A DNA stretch of 20,039 nucleotides, taken from NCBI GenBank assembly GCA_036881885.1, contig JBAJNL010000026.1:1-20039 (forward strand). Direction: 5' to 3'. Both the position numbers and the translations under genes were made by a program. The DNA comes from JBAJNL01 sp036881885 (GTDB lineage: Bacteria; Pseudomonadota; Alphaproteobacteria; Holosporales; Hepatobacteraceae). Shown here piece by piece: positions 7,835-15,214 of this stretch (position 1 is the first letter of the stretch; each line of letters begins with the position of its first letter). The notes under the pieces are model-generated. The model saw only the letters and a program-made list of their open reading frames with translations, did no database searches and was not told the origin of the DNA.

Positions 7835-7971
7835 CCGTTTTGTTGCGCCTTTTTTAAGAGATGCGAACCTCACCCTGTGCGGCCAAATCACACCGCAAAA
7901 AGCCTGGAACGCACCGCTTCTTTAAGCCACAGCGCTGTTTATCTTTCAGCCCTTCTGGCAAGGCAAAACAT

Positions 7972-8214
7972 CTAGCGCTTCTGCATGATGCAAGCTGTAT
8001 AGCAAGGCGCGCTATACTTGCACCTTAATCCACAATAATTGTCCACGCACTTCTTGATACAGGACCGCGTGTTTTTTACCCACCGACAATGACCACGACA
8101 GTGAGAATCATTCAGTGCATCCTGCTTGGACATCTGCCCCACAAGCGGGGTCGCCAACACATTTGCCACGCAGAAAAACGCAAAAGCCATTTTTAAATAA
8201 TAACGACACATCAT
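7972..8214 (-). CDS. Small secreted protein with four CX3C motifs
   Basis: An 80-aa product with a hydrophobic N-terminal signal sequence (about residues 7-22, likely cleaved near 'NVLAT'). The mature part holds eight cysteines at 39, 43, 52, 56, 61, 65, 71 and 75, arranged as four CX3C motifs separated by 8, 4 and 5 residues. CX3C places cysteines one helical turn apart, as in helical hairpins held by disulfides. The segment CIKKCVDNY closely resembles CIKNCGDHY in the exported protein at 15743-16000. A perfect AAAGGAG lies 6 nt before the ATG at 8214 (a second ATG at 8211 and a GTG at 8217 are alternatives). It is a single-gene unit with its own promoter and a terminator-like hairpin downstream. 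Function unknown; a role as disulfide-stabilised toxin, effector or metal binder is only conjecture. Confidence 0.75.
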   Translation of the reverse strand: MMCRYYLKMAFAFFCVANVLATPLVGQMSKQDALNDSHCRGHCRWVKNTRSCIKKCVDNYCGLRCKYSAPCYTACIMQKR

Positions 8215-8251
8215 CACAAACTCCTTTGTGTACTACTTTTTTATTTTATCT

Positions 8252-8257
8252 ATTATA
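8252..8257 (-). promoter_or_regulatory. -10 box of the small cysteine-rich gene
   Basis: A perfect TATAAT on the minus strand lies 38 nt upstream of the ATG, predicting a leader of about 30 nt that contains the AAAGGAG site. No good -35 hexamer is seen at 16-18 nt, so strength or sigma-factor use is uncertain. Confidence 0.4.
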
Positions 8258-8321
8258 GGTAAATATTTTATAAAACTAGTTGCTTTTATTGAATTTTTAT
8301 GATGGCACACAACGCCCTTGA

Positions 8322-8404
8322 GCGACACGGCAATCCAGTGTGCTTTAGCCTCTTAAGTCCTTGGCAAGTGGATCGCGCGGGATGCTACGCACCTTCGCGA
8401 TGAC
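8322..8404 (+). repeat. Interspersed inverted-repeat element, copy 3 (left end missing)
   Basis: Contains CGGCAATCCAGTGTGCTTTA, AAGTGGATCGCG and the right terminus CCTTCGCGATGAC, but the GTCATTGCGAGG left terminus is absent. The internal hairpin near 8380 is altered (GGGATGCTACGCACC). Confidence 0.7.
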
Positions 8405-8412
8405 GCGGGCTT

Positions 8413-8476
8413 TTATTTGCTTGATTTTGCTTAAAAATTTGCTAGACTTGCGGATGGTGGATAATGCCCTGCGCGC
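8413..8476 (+). repeat. 64-bp repeat, copy B
   Basis: Second copy of the repeat at 7458-7521, with four substitutions and no indel, again immediately downstream of an inverted-repeat element copy. Confidence 0.8.
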
Positions 8477-8549
8477 ATAAAGGGGCTACCGCAGGGACTT
8501 GTCTTAAAGATTTGCTTGAATAGCCTGCCTTAAAAGTTTGCTTCAGCGG

Positions 8550-9140
8550 TCATTTGCCCTTCGCCTTAGGGGCGCGCCAGCACGCTTGCAGGTGATCACA
8601 CACAAGCCCCACCGCTTGCATATAAGCATACACAATGGTGGGCCCCACAAAACGCATGCCACGCTTTTTCAGATCTTTTGACAAAGCGCAGCTTTCAGGG
8701 CTTGTGGTGGGCACATCAGCAAGCTTTTGCCATCGGCCAATACGCGGCGCCTCTTTCACAAAGCTTTTAAGATAGCTGGCAAACGCACCATACTCTTGTT
8801 GAATCGCCAAGAAGACCCGGGCGTTTTGCCGCACCGACTGTATTTTAAGGCGGTTGCGAATCAGCCCCGGATTTTGCAGCAGGTGCTGCAACGCCGCATC
8901 GTCCATTGCGGCCACTTTGTGCACATCAAAATTGTAAAAGGCTTTACGATAGTTGGCGCGCTTTTTCAGCACCGTCTCCCAATTCAGCCCCGCCTGTGCG
9001 CCCTCAAGCGCTAACATCTCGAAAAGATAGCGTTCATCCTCTGACCAAACGCCCCATTCAGTATCGTGATAGGCCGCCAAAAGCTGCTGCCCTGGCTTGT
9101 TGCCAAAACAGCGCTGCTTTGGGGTTTGTGACGTTTGCAT
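8550..9140 (-). CDS. tag: DNA-3-methyladenine glycosylase I
   Basis: Excises 3-methyladenine from alkylated DNA in base excision repair. At 196 aa it is close to the family length. The zinc-site residues expected from E. coli Tag are present: Cys11 (RCF), His25 in 'AAYHDTEWGVW', and C-terminal His and Cys in 'CDHLQACW'. The active-site block 'LFEMLALEGAQAGLNWETVL', then 'KKRANYRKAF', is well preserved. The long open frame upstream of 9140 is antisense to pyrH and not part of the gene. The chosen ATG is preceded by AAAGGGA, and the product then begins shortly before the conserved cysteine. The gene is divergent from pyrH. Confidence 0.95.
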   Translation of the reverse strand: MQTSQTPKQRCFGNKPGQQLLAAYHDTEWGVWSEDERYLFEMLALEGAQAGLNWETVLKKRANYRKAFYNFDVHKVAAMDDAALQHLLQNPGLIRNRLKIQSVRQNARVFLAIQQEYGAFASYLKSFVKEAPRIGRWQKLADVPTTSPESCALSKDLKKRGMRFVGPTIVYAYMQAVGLVCDHLQACWRAPKAKGK

Positions 9141-9233
9141 GCGGGGTCCCTTTCTTGTGACTCGACGCTTCGATGACAACATGGTATCACAACAAGAGCA
9201 CGTTGAATCTTTAAGGGGATGACCAAAAAACGC

Positions 9234-9929
9234 ATGACCACAAAACCCAAACGTCTTTTGCTCAAACTTTCGGGCGAAACCCTTGCTAACACGGAAGCAC
9301 TGTCGGGCCTTTTGGACCAGGTTGCGTTGCTGCAACCCAAAATAGCTTTTGCCATGGTGGTGGGTGGCGGCAACATTTTGCGTGGCCGACAAACGCCCTA
9401 TCAAAAAATTCAGCGCACCCAAGCCGATGCCATTGGCATGTGTGCCAGCATTCTCAATGGCCTGCTTCTGCAAGCCGCCGCCATCGAGGCCGGCCTTTGC
9501 GCAAAAGTTTTTTCGTTTTTCGCCATGCCGCACATGACCGAAACCCTAACCGACAAAGCGCTGCAACAATGCTTTGATGACAAAGCGATTCCTATCTTTG
9601 CGGGCGGCACGGGACACCCTTATGTTTCAACAGACACGGCAGCGGTTTTGTATGCCCTAAGGGCCGGCTGTGACGTGCTGTTAAAGGCCACTAAAGTGGA
9701 TGGCGTATTTGACAAAGACCCCACAACGCACGCAACGGCAAAGCTTTTACCTTTTTTGACGTATGAAGACATGATGCAGAAACCTTGCGCCCTTTTTGAC
9801 AGTGCCGCTGTTGCACTGGCTCGCGACTACCAGCTGCCGCTTAAGATTTTTAATGCAAAACGCCACAAAGGACTTGAGTCAACGCTTGATTCTGTGCCAC
9901 CCTTTACACAGATTGCAAGCGGGGGATAG
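9234..9929 (+). CDS. pyrH: Uridylate kinase (UMP kinase)
   Basis: Phosphorylates UMP to UDP with ATP in pyrimidine nucleotide synthesis; an amino-acid-kinase-fold hexamer in the cytoplasm. Motifs: N-terminal 'KRLLLKLSGE', glycine loop 'VVGGGNILRGR', 'ADAIGMCASILNGLLLQ', 'GTGHPYVSTDTAAVLYALRA' and 'DVLLKATKVDGVFDKDP', all as in bacterial PyrH. About 231 aa, against roughly 240 in E. coli. AAGGGG at 9213-9218 touches an ATG at 9219, leaving no spacing, so I prefer the in-frame ATG at 9234, which also gives a family-typical N-terminus; 9219 remains possible. frr follows after 5 nt, the conserved pyrH-frr pair; tsf is not adjacent upstream. Confidence 0.96.
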   Translation: MTTKPKRLLLKLSGETLANTEALSGLLDQVALLQPKIAFAMVVGGGNILRGRQTPYQKIQRTQADAIGMCASILNGLLLQAAAIEAGLCAKVFSFFAMPHMTETLTDKALQQCFDDKAIPIFAGGTGHPYVSTDTAAVLYALRAGCDVLLKATKVDGVFDKDPTTHATAKLLPFLTYEDMMQKPCALFDSAAVALARDYQLPLKIFNAKRHKGLESTLDSVPPFTQIASGG

Positions 9930-9934
9930 AACTT

Positions 9935-10486
9935 ATGGAACAACGCCAGGTACTTGAAAAAAAATTGAACGACAGCTTTAACGTTTTTCAAGAAAATCTT
10001 AAAGGCCTGCGCACAGGGCGCGCGTCACCCAACCTGCTGGACCCCTTGGTTGTCAACGCTTATGGCAGCAAAATGCCCTTAAACCAAGTGGCCACCGTCA
10101 GCGTTCAGGGCCCCACAACCTTAGCCATTCAGGTGTGGGATCAGGGGCTTGTGCCCAGCGTTGAGAAAAGTATTCAAGAGTCAAGCCTGGGTCTTAACCC
10201 ACAAGTGGCCGGCACAACGCTGCGCATCACATTGCCTGATTTGACCGAAGAAAGGCGTAAAGAGCTGACAAAGCAGCTGACAAAATATGCCGAAGAAACA
10301 CGTGTTGCCATGCGCGCTGTTAGACGCCTGGGCATGGACGCCCTTAAAAAGGCCGAGAAAGACAAAACAATGTCCGAAGATGAGGCCCACCAAGAAGGCA
10401 CTGTCATCCAAAAGCTTTTGGACAAAGCCATTGAGCAAGTTGAAAAGCGCCTTAAAGAAAAAGAAGCCGAGTTGATGAAAATCTAG
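9935..10486 (+). CDS. frr: Ribosome recycling factor
   Basis: Splits post-termination ribosomes together with EF-G. The 183-aa length is typical. It has 'LKGLRTGRASPNLLDPLVV' at the start of domain I, 'PLNQVATVSVQGPTTLAIQV' in the hinge and domain II, and 'LRITLPDLTEERRKELTKQL' with 'ETRVAMRAVRRLGMDALKKA' in the return helices. GGGGGA lies upstream of the ATG at proper distance, and the gene starts 5 nt after pyrH, so the two are co-transcribed. It is convergent with tilS, whose stop lies 7 nt away. Confidence 0.97.
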   Translation: MEQRQVLEKKLNDSFNVFQENLKGLRTGRASPNLLDPLVVNAYGSKMPLNQVATVSVQGPTTLAIQVWDQGLVPSVEKSIQESSLGLNPQVAGTTLRITLPDLTEERRKELTKQLTKYAEETRVAMRAVRRLGMDALKKAEKDKTMSEDEAHQEGTVIQKLLDKAIEQVEKRLKEKEAELMKI

Positions 10487-10493
10487 GGCCTCT

Positions 10494-11729
10494 CTAGAGA
10501 AGATGCAGGGTTTCATGCACCCAGCGGGCATGCCCAAACGCGGCCGATGGCGCCTCGATCACTGGTATCGATGGCAAACCTGGCCTTGCAAACCCTGGTA
10601 GTGCAGCTCTTGCCGGGTTTGTGCCTCCCAGCGGCCCAAGGATTGTGTTGCCGCACAGCCATTCTTCTTTAGGCTGCAGCCAAAAGCGCCCGTCCCACAC
10701 AAAACCCTGTGCATGGGTTTGATCAAGCAAGATCGGCTGAATGCGCTGCCATTCACGGGTGATCAAAAGGCGTTGCTGCTTTTTTTGCAAGCGCAACACA
10801 CACCCACCCAGCGTTGCACTGCGCTGCGTTTTCAAAGTTTCAAGCGCTTTTGCCAGCTGTGTGACAGAAAGTGGCCGAAGGCGCGGCCCACCCAAAAGGT
10901 CGCGTAAAATCTTAATCACCACTTGCTGCATCAATGGCACCTGTGCTGCAAACAACGCTGCATCAAGGGACGCCGTGCAAGCCGTGCGCTGTTGGGTCAG
11001 CCGTGATAAAAGCCCATAGGCTTTTTGAAGCAGCTCTTTTTTTTGGCCCATCAGATAAGCACTTTGTTTGCACCAAAAAGCTTTTTGATCTGCCGCAAGC
11101 ATGTGAAGCGCTTGACGCATCCGCACCCTTTCAAAACGCCTGTTGTGATTAGATGGATCTTCAATAAAAGGCAGAGCGCAAGCTGTGGCCATGTGCATAA
11201 TCTGCGCGCGCGTTAAACGCAAAAACGGCCGATGAATCAACAGACCTTGTTGATAGCTAACAGGCTCTGCCGCCCCAAGGCCCAAAAGGCTGCAAGGCCC
11301 TTTTTGAAAACGCATGCACAGCGTTTCAAGCTGATCATCTTGATGATGCGCCACAAAAAGATGCTTGATCTGATGCTGATGACAAAAGTGGATTAAACGA
11401 TCATAACGCGCACGTCGCAGCCCCTCTTGCGTGGGTTTGGGGTTGCGCAACTTTAGCGTGTGGTGTGCAAGCCCCCATGTTGCAAGCGTTTGATAAACAT
11501 GTTTGGCTTCATCGGCTGCTGCCGGCCTTAAGGCGTGATCAACGGTTACCGCACACAGATTGTGAGATGGGCCAAACACTTTGTGCATTAAAAAAGCCAG
11601 CAGCAAACTGTCAGGGCCGCCCGACAGCGCGACCGCCTTTTTGTCATGCTGAAAGCGCTTGTCACAGAAAAAAGAAGCATCAAAAGGCATGTCGCCGCAG
11701 GCAAGCATAAAAGGGTTTAAAGGCACCAT
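10494..11729 (-). CDS. tilS: tRNA(Ile)-lysidine synthase
   Basis: Converts C34 of the CAU-anticodon tRNA-Ile to lysidine with ATP, switching it from Met to Ile decoding; essential in most bacteria. The PP-loop 'ALSGGPDSLLL' lies at residues 34-44, followed by 'VTVDHALRPAAADEAKHV' and 'AHHQDDQLETLCMRFQKG', all hallmarks of the N-terminal N-type ATPase domain. At 411 aa it is near the usual length. The C-terminal half is divergent, as is common. No strong Shine-Dalgarno sequence precedes the ATG at 11729; Met8 and Met14 are alternative starts. It is divergent from argS across a short shared promoter region and convergent with frr. Confidence 0.93.
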   Translation of the reverse strand: MVPLNPFMLACGDMPFDASFFCDKRFQHDKKAVALSGGPDSLLLAFLMHKVFGPSHNLCAVTVDHALRPAAADEAKHVYQTLATWGLAHHTLKLRNPKPTQEGLRRARYDRLIHFCHQHQIKHLFVAHHQDDQLETLCMRFQKGPCSLLGLGAAEPVSYQQGLLIHRPFLRLTRAQIMHMATACALPFIEDPSNHNRRFERVRMRQALHMLAADQKAFWCKQSAYLMGQKKELLQKAYGLLSRLTQQRTACTASLDAALFAAQVPLMQQVVIKILRDLLGGPRLRPLSVTQLAKALETLKTQRSATLGGCVLRLQKKQQRLLITREWQRIQPILLDQTHAQGFVWDGRFWLQPKEEWLCGNTILGPLGGTNPARAALPGFARPGLPSIPVIEAPSAAFGHARWVHETLHLL

Positions 11730-11788
11730 AGCATCTTTTGATGGGGTTTGTTACGCTGGCAACAGATTATGCACACAAAGGACACACC

Positions 11789-13531
11789 ATGCTGCGCGGC
11801 ATTTTAAGCGATGTTTTAGCCACTTTGCAAAAAAAGAAAGCCATTCCGCACGACGCCGATTTAAGCCGCATTGTTTTGGACGTGCCGCCCAAAGGCCAAA
11901 CCGGTGACATTGCCACAAATGCAGCCTTTGTCTTGGCAAAAGCCCTGCGCAAACCACCACGCGCCATTGCCGGCATGCTGCAAGAGGCTTTTGAGGCACA
12001 TCCCTTGGTGGCATCAGCTTTGGTGGCCGGTGCGGGGTTTGTGAACATCTTTTTAAACCCGGGCGCTTTTTATGCCGTTTTAAGCAACGTCCTTAACCAA
12101 GGCGCCCTTTATGGCCACGGCACCTGGGGACAGGGCCAGCGTGTGAATGTTGAGTATGTCTCGGTCAACCCAACGGGCCCTTTGCACATTGGCCATGGGC
12201 GCGTGGCCATTGTGGGCGATGTGATGGCCAATCTTTTGACGGTTTCAGGCTTTGACGTGGTGCGTGAATACTATGTGAATGATGCGGGCGGACAGATTGA
12301 AACCTTGGCGCGCTCGGTTTACCTGCGCTATCGCGAGGCCCATGGCGAGGACATTGGCGCTATTCCCGCGGGCTGCTATCCCGGGCTTTATTTAAAAGAT
12401 GTGGCACTTGCGCTGAAAGCACAAGAAGGCCGCGCCTGGCTTGAGCAAGACGAAAGCGCGTGGCTGCCCTTTTTTGAAGCGTTTTCAGTGCAGCTGTTGA
12501 TGCAAAGCATTAAAAAAACCATGCGGCAAATTGGCATTCAGCATGATGTGTTTCGATCAGAAAAAGATCTTGTGTCAGAAGGACGCCTTGAAAAGACCAT
12601 CGACACGCTTGAGCGAAAGGGCTATGTGTACAAGGGCACCCTGCAGCCCCCCAAAGGGCGCGAGAAAGAATGGACACCCAAAGAGCTGCTTTTGTTTAAG
12701 GCCACCGCTTTTGGCGAGCCTCAGGATGTGCCACTGACCAAAGCGGACAGCGGACAATTTACCTATTTTGCAGGCGATATGGCCTATCACGACGACAAAA
12801 TTGAACGCGGCTTTAACACCATGATCAACGTGTGGGGCGCCGACCACGCAGGCCACGTGGGTCGCCTGAAAGCAGCTGTGACCGCCCTTGGCGGCGCTCA
12901 GAAAACGCTGTCTTTCATCTTGTGCCAGATGGTGCATGTGCTCAAAAAGGGCGAGCCCCTTAAAATGTCAAAGCGTGCTGGCGGCTTTGTGACCTTGGAC
13001 GAGGTGGTGGATGTGATTGGCTGCGATGTGCTGCGCTTTATCATGGCCTCGCGCAGTCATGACACCCAGCTGACGCTTGATTTGGACGAGGTGCTTAAAA
13101 CCTCGAAAGAGAACCCCGTTTTTTATGTACATTATGCTTATGCCAGGGCGTGCTCGATTAAACGCGCTGCCGCCGACATTTGGGATGACACCATCTGCCA
13201 AAAAGACGCCCTTTTAAAGGCCGACTTTACGCAGCTTAACCGCCCATCAGAGTACGCTTTGATGCGCAAAATGGCCTTTTGGCCCGCCTGCATCGAAGGC
13301 GCCACACGCACGTGCGAACCTCACCGCATCACCACCTTTTTGCACGACTTTGCCAGCTTGTTTCACACCCTTTGGGGCGAAGGACATCAAGACACAACGC
13401 TGCGCTTCTTGTCAGGAAAGGATAAAGACTTGTCTTTAGCCCGTTTGGCGCTTGTGGAGTCTGTGCGTTGTGTGATAGAAGAGGGATTAACGATTCTAGG
13501 TGTGACACCGCGCGAACAGCTTGTTGACTAA
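11789..13531 (+). CDS. argS: Arginyl-tRNA synthetase
   Basis: Class I synthetase that charges tRNA-Arg. 580 aa. The HIGH motif is at residues 133-136 in 'NPTGPLHIGHGRVAIVGD', the KMSK signature at 392-395 in 'PLKMSKRAGGFVTLDEVVD', and the conserved 'EYYVNDAGGQI' follows HIGH. The C-terminal anticodon-binding (DALR) region starts near 'ENPVFYVHYAYARACSIKRA'. I start at ATG 11789, which has AAAGGA 6 nt upstream; the open frame extends 51 nt further upstream, but without a comparable ribosome binding site and into the tilS promoter region. No terminator separates it from the next gene, so an operon with the membrane protein and nagZ is likely. Confidence 0.96.
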   Translation: MLRGILSDVLATLQKKKAIPHDADLSRIVLDVPPKGQTGDIATNAAFVLAKALRKPPRAIAGMLQEAFEAHPLVASALVAGAGFVNIFLNPGAFYAVLSNVLNQGALYGHGTWGQGQRVNVEYVSVNPTGPLHIGHGRVAIVGDVMANLLTVSGFDVVREYYVNDAGGQIETLARSVYLRYREAHGEDIGAIPAGCYPGLYLKDVALALKAQEGRAWLEQDESAWLPFFEAFSVQLLMQSIKKTMRQIGIQHDVFRSEKDLVSEGRLEKTIDTLERKGYVYKGTLQPPKGREKEWTPKELLLFKATAFGEPQDVPLTKADSGQFTYFAGDMAYHDDKIERGFNTMINVWGADHAGHVGRLKAAVTALGGAQKTLSFILCQMVHVLKKGEPLKMSKRAGGFVTLDEVVDVIGCDVLRFIMASRSHDTQLTLDLDEVLKTSKENPVFYVHYAYARACSIKRAAADIWDDTICQKDALLKADFTQLNRPSEYALMRKMAFWPACIEGATRTCEPHRITTFLHDFASLFHTLWGEGHQDTTLRFLSGKDKDLSLARLALVESVRCVIEEGLTILGVTPREQLVD

Positions 13532-13581
13532 CAAGGTGTTGCCAGTAAACGCACAACAACCGGAGCAGCCAAGCCACCCCC

Positions 13582-14181
13582 ATGAAAGACGCCATCAAAG
13601 ACAACTTGTTTTATAAAGCGCTTGAAGCCAATCGCTTTTGGCAGGGCTTTTTTCAAAGCCGCCCGGGCATGCTGGCGTGGGGCGCAACTGCTTTAGTGGC
13701 CTTTGTGTTACTGGTTTGGTGGGCCACAACAGTGGTCTTTTATGAGCCCAACTTAGAGGACTTGCCAGTCATTGGCGCACCACAAGGCCCTTTAAGGGTC
13801 AAACCACGCGTATCTGGCATTGAAGAGCCACCGCTTGCGGTTTATCGTCATATCGAAAACCCCAAGGCCGAGGTGCGCGCTACCTTGCAATCTGCGGCTG
13901 AAAAGCCACCCGCACATTATGAGCGCCACCGCGCCAAAGCCACAAAACCAGTAACAAAAACGGCAATGAAGGCTGTACGCCAAGGCACCAAACGTAAGCC
14001 GCCTGCCAAAAAAATAACGGTGCGCGCCGCCCCTAAAACGCCCCCCAAAGCAGTGCGCAAACCCACAGCAAAACCAAAGGCAACGCAAGTTGTGTGGCGC
14101 GGTAAAAAGCAGCAGGTGAAAGACAAAAAACGTCTTGCGTCTGTAGAAAATTTGCTTGAGCGCCTTGAGGCGGTCACGTAA
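13582..14181 (+). CDS. Single-pass membrane protein related to the argS-nagZ SPOR protein but lacking a SPOR domain
   Basis: 199 aa. A cytoplasmic N-terminus is followed by one transmembrane helix (about 30-52, 'MLAWGATALVAFVLLVWWA'). The motif 'LEDLPVIGAPQGPLRVKP' (58-75) with 'PPLAVYRHIENP' resembles the juxtamembrane signature I know from alphaproteobacterial SPOR-domain (septal peptidoglycan-binding) proteins encoded between argS and nagZ, which fits its position here. Instead of a C-terminal SPOR domain the rest (about 95-185) is a low-complexity Lys/Ala/Pro/Thr tail. With the N-terminus inside, the basic tail would be periplasmic and might bind anionic envelope polymers (inference). GGAG lies 16 nt before the ATG, rather far. 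A cell-division role is by analogy only. Confidence 0.8.
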   Translation: MKDAIKDNLFYKALEANRFWQGFFQSRPGMLAWGATALVAFVLLVWWATTVVFYEPNLEDLPVIGAPQGPLRVKPRVSGIEEPPLAVYRHIENPKAEVRATLQSAAEKPPAHYERHRAKATKPVTKTAMKAVRQGTKRKPPAKKITVRAAPKTPPKAVRKPTAKPKATQVVWRGKKQQVKDKKRLASVENLLERLEAVT

Positions 14182-14195
14182 GAAAAGAGCCTTGC

Positions 14196-15155
14196 ATGCC
14201 AGCTGCTTTACCGCTGATCTTAGGACTTGAAGGGCCGGTTTTAAGTGCCGACGAGCGCGCGTTTTTAAAAGACTTGAACCCCCTTGGCTTTATCTTGTTT
14301 CGCTGGAACATTGAAAGCGCTGAAGGCGTGCGCGCTTTGATCTGCGATCTGAAAGCCCTTTTAGGCCGCAACAATCTGCCCATTTTGGTTGACGCTGAAG
14401 GCGGTGCGGTGTGGCGCCTGCCCGAGTCCTTTGGCCCCAAAGCCCCTGCCCCACAAACCTTTGGCGCCCTTTTTCGCAAGACACCCGACAAAGCCCTTAA
14501 AGCCTGTTACGACACCTATCTTGCCATCGGCAAACAACACAACGCGCTTGGTTTTACCGTGAACTGCGCCCCCCTTTTAGATGTGTGCGTCAAAGATGCC
14601 CATGATGTTATCGGCAGCCGCGCTTTTTCAGACAACCCGTCCACCGTCGGCGCGTTGGGCCTTGCGGCCCTTTCCGGCCTGCAAGATGCAGGCGTCACAC
14701 CTGTTATCAAACATTTACCCGGCCATGGCGCCGCCAACACTGACTCGCACGATACCTGCCCTGTCATTACCCTGACAAAAGAAGAGCTGCTGGCACACCT
14801 TGCGCCCTTTAAACAATGTGCCCCCAAAGCGCCTTGGGCCATGACCGCGCACTGCCTTTATACTGCCCTTGACAAAACGCGGCCTGCAACCTTTTCACCC
14901 GTTGTGATTCAAGAGGTCATCCGCAAAGAAATTGGCTTTCAAGGCTTTTTAATCACCGACGATCTTTACATGGGCGCCGTTCAAAACCTGTCACCCACCG
15001 AACGCGTCAAGCAAGCCTTAAACGCTGGATGCGACGCCGCCCTTTATGGACGCGGCGGTGTCAAAGTGTATGAACAAGCCGCCAAGGGCCTTGCGCCCCT
15101 TTCAGAAAAAACACTGTCTCGGCTTGAGCCAGCCTTTTTATCACAATCAACTTAA
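14196..15155 (+). CDS. nagZ: Beta-N-acetylhexosaminidase (glycoside hydrolase family 3)
   Basis: Cytoplasmic enzyme that removes GlcNAc from 1,6-anhydro-MurNAc peptides in peptidoglycan recycling. 319 aa, single-domain GH3 barrel. 'NCAPLLDV' (123-130), 'IKHLPGHGAANTDSHD' (171-186, with the catalytic Asp-His pair) and 'FLITDDLYMGA' (251-261, nucleophile Asp255) are all present. The substrate-binding DQEGGRV motif reads DAEGGAV (66-72), losing the Gln and Arg that are usually conserved. The start has only a weak AAAGAG upstream and lies 14 nt after the preceding stop, in the same operon as argS. Confidence 0.94.
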   Translation: MPAALPLILGLEGPVLSADERAFLKDLNPLGFILFRWNIESAEGVRALICDLKALLGRNNLPILVDAEGGAVWRLPESFGPKAPAPQTFGALFRKTPDKALKACYDTYLAIGKQHNALGFTVNCAPLLDVCVKDAHDVIGSRAFSDNPSTVGALGLAALSGLQDAGVTPVIKHLPGHGAANTDSHDTCPVITLTKEELLAHLAPFKQCAPKAPWAMTAHCLYTALDKTRPATFSPVVIQEVIRKEIGFQGFLITDDLYMGAVQNLSPTERVKQALNAGCDAALYGRGGVKVYEQAAKGLAPLSEKTLSRLEPAFLSQST

Positions 15156-15176
15156 CTGTTTTTTCAATGATTTTCT

Positions 15177-15203
15177 AAAAAATATCTATAAAGGATATTT
15201 TTT
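15177..15203 (+). terminator. AT-rich hairpin between nagZ and the glycine-ladder gene
   Basis: A perfect 10-bp stem, AAAAAATATC (15177-15186) with GATATTTTTT (15194-15203), and a 7-nt loop. It ends in six T residues, as in an intrinsic terminator for nagZ, but the stem is weak in GC. The next four bases, GGAG, are the ribosome binding site of the following gene, so it may act as a terminator, an attenuator or an RNA structure near that site. Confidence 0.45.
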
Positions 15204-15214
15204 GGAGACCCCTC

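Larger units (their letters stand above)
6857..7971. other. Gene-poor, repeat-rich stretch
   Basis: No intact gene over 1.1 kb. 6857-7028 is AT-rich upstream sequence of the membrane-protein operon. 7029-7317 holds a broken LRR gene fragment. 7318-7731 holds two copies of the interspersed inverted-repeat element, one copy of a 64-bp repeat and isolated GCGATGACG ends (near 7441, 7569 and 7599). 7735-7780 contains another element-like remnant ending CTCGCAATGC. 7789-7834 is a strong hairpin. Many short open frames cross here but follow the repeats and do not look like proteins. Confidence 0.6.
8215..8549. other. Non-coding stretch with promoter and repeats
   Basis: Contains the leader and promoter of the small cysteine-rich gene (8221-8260), a left-truncated repeat element (8322-8404) and the second 64-bp repeat (8413-8476). 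The motif CTTAAAxxTTTGCTT recurs near 8432, 8503 and 8529. I see no gene here. Confidence 0.5.

Noticed and set aside
7285..7975. Several open frames across the repeat island
   Set aside because: They follow the repeat units, repeat the same translated peptides, and lack starts with ribosome binding sites.
7318..8476. Possible CRISPR array from repeated GCGATGACG-type motifs
   Set aside because: Repeats are not evenly spaced, are themselves inverted-repeat elements in both orientations across the window, have no unique spacers of constant length, and no cas genes are present.
9141..9533. Long upstream extension of the tag reading frame
   Set aside because: It is antisense to pyrH, and Tag homologues begin near the cysteine of the RC motif just after the ATG at 9140.
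10487..10510. TCTCTAGAGA palindrome between frr and tilS as a shared terminator
   Set aside because: The stem is only 5 bp with no loop or T-run, too weak to call.
12575..13201. Minus-strand frames of 77-120 codons inside argS
   Set aside because: Antisense shadows of a well-conserved gene.
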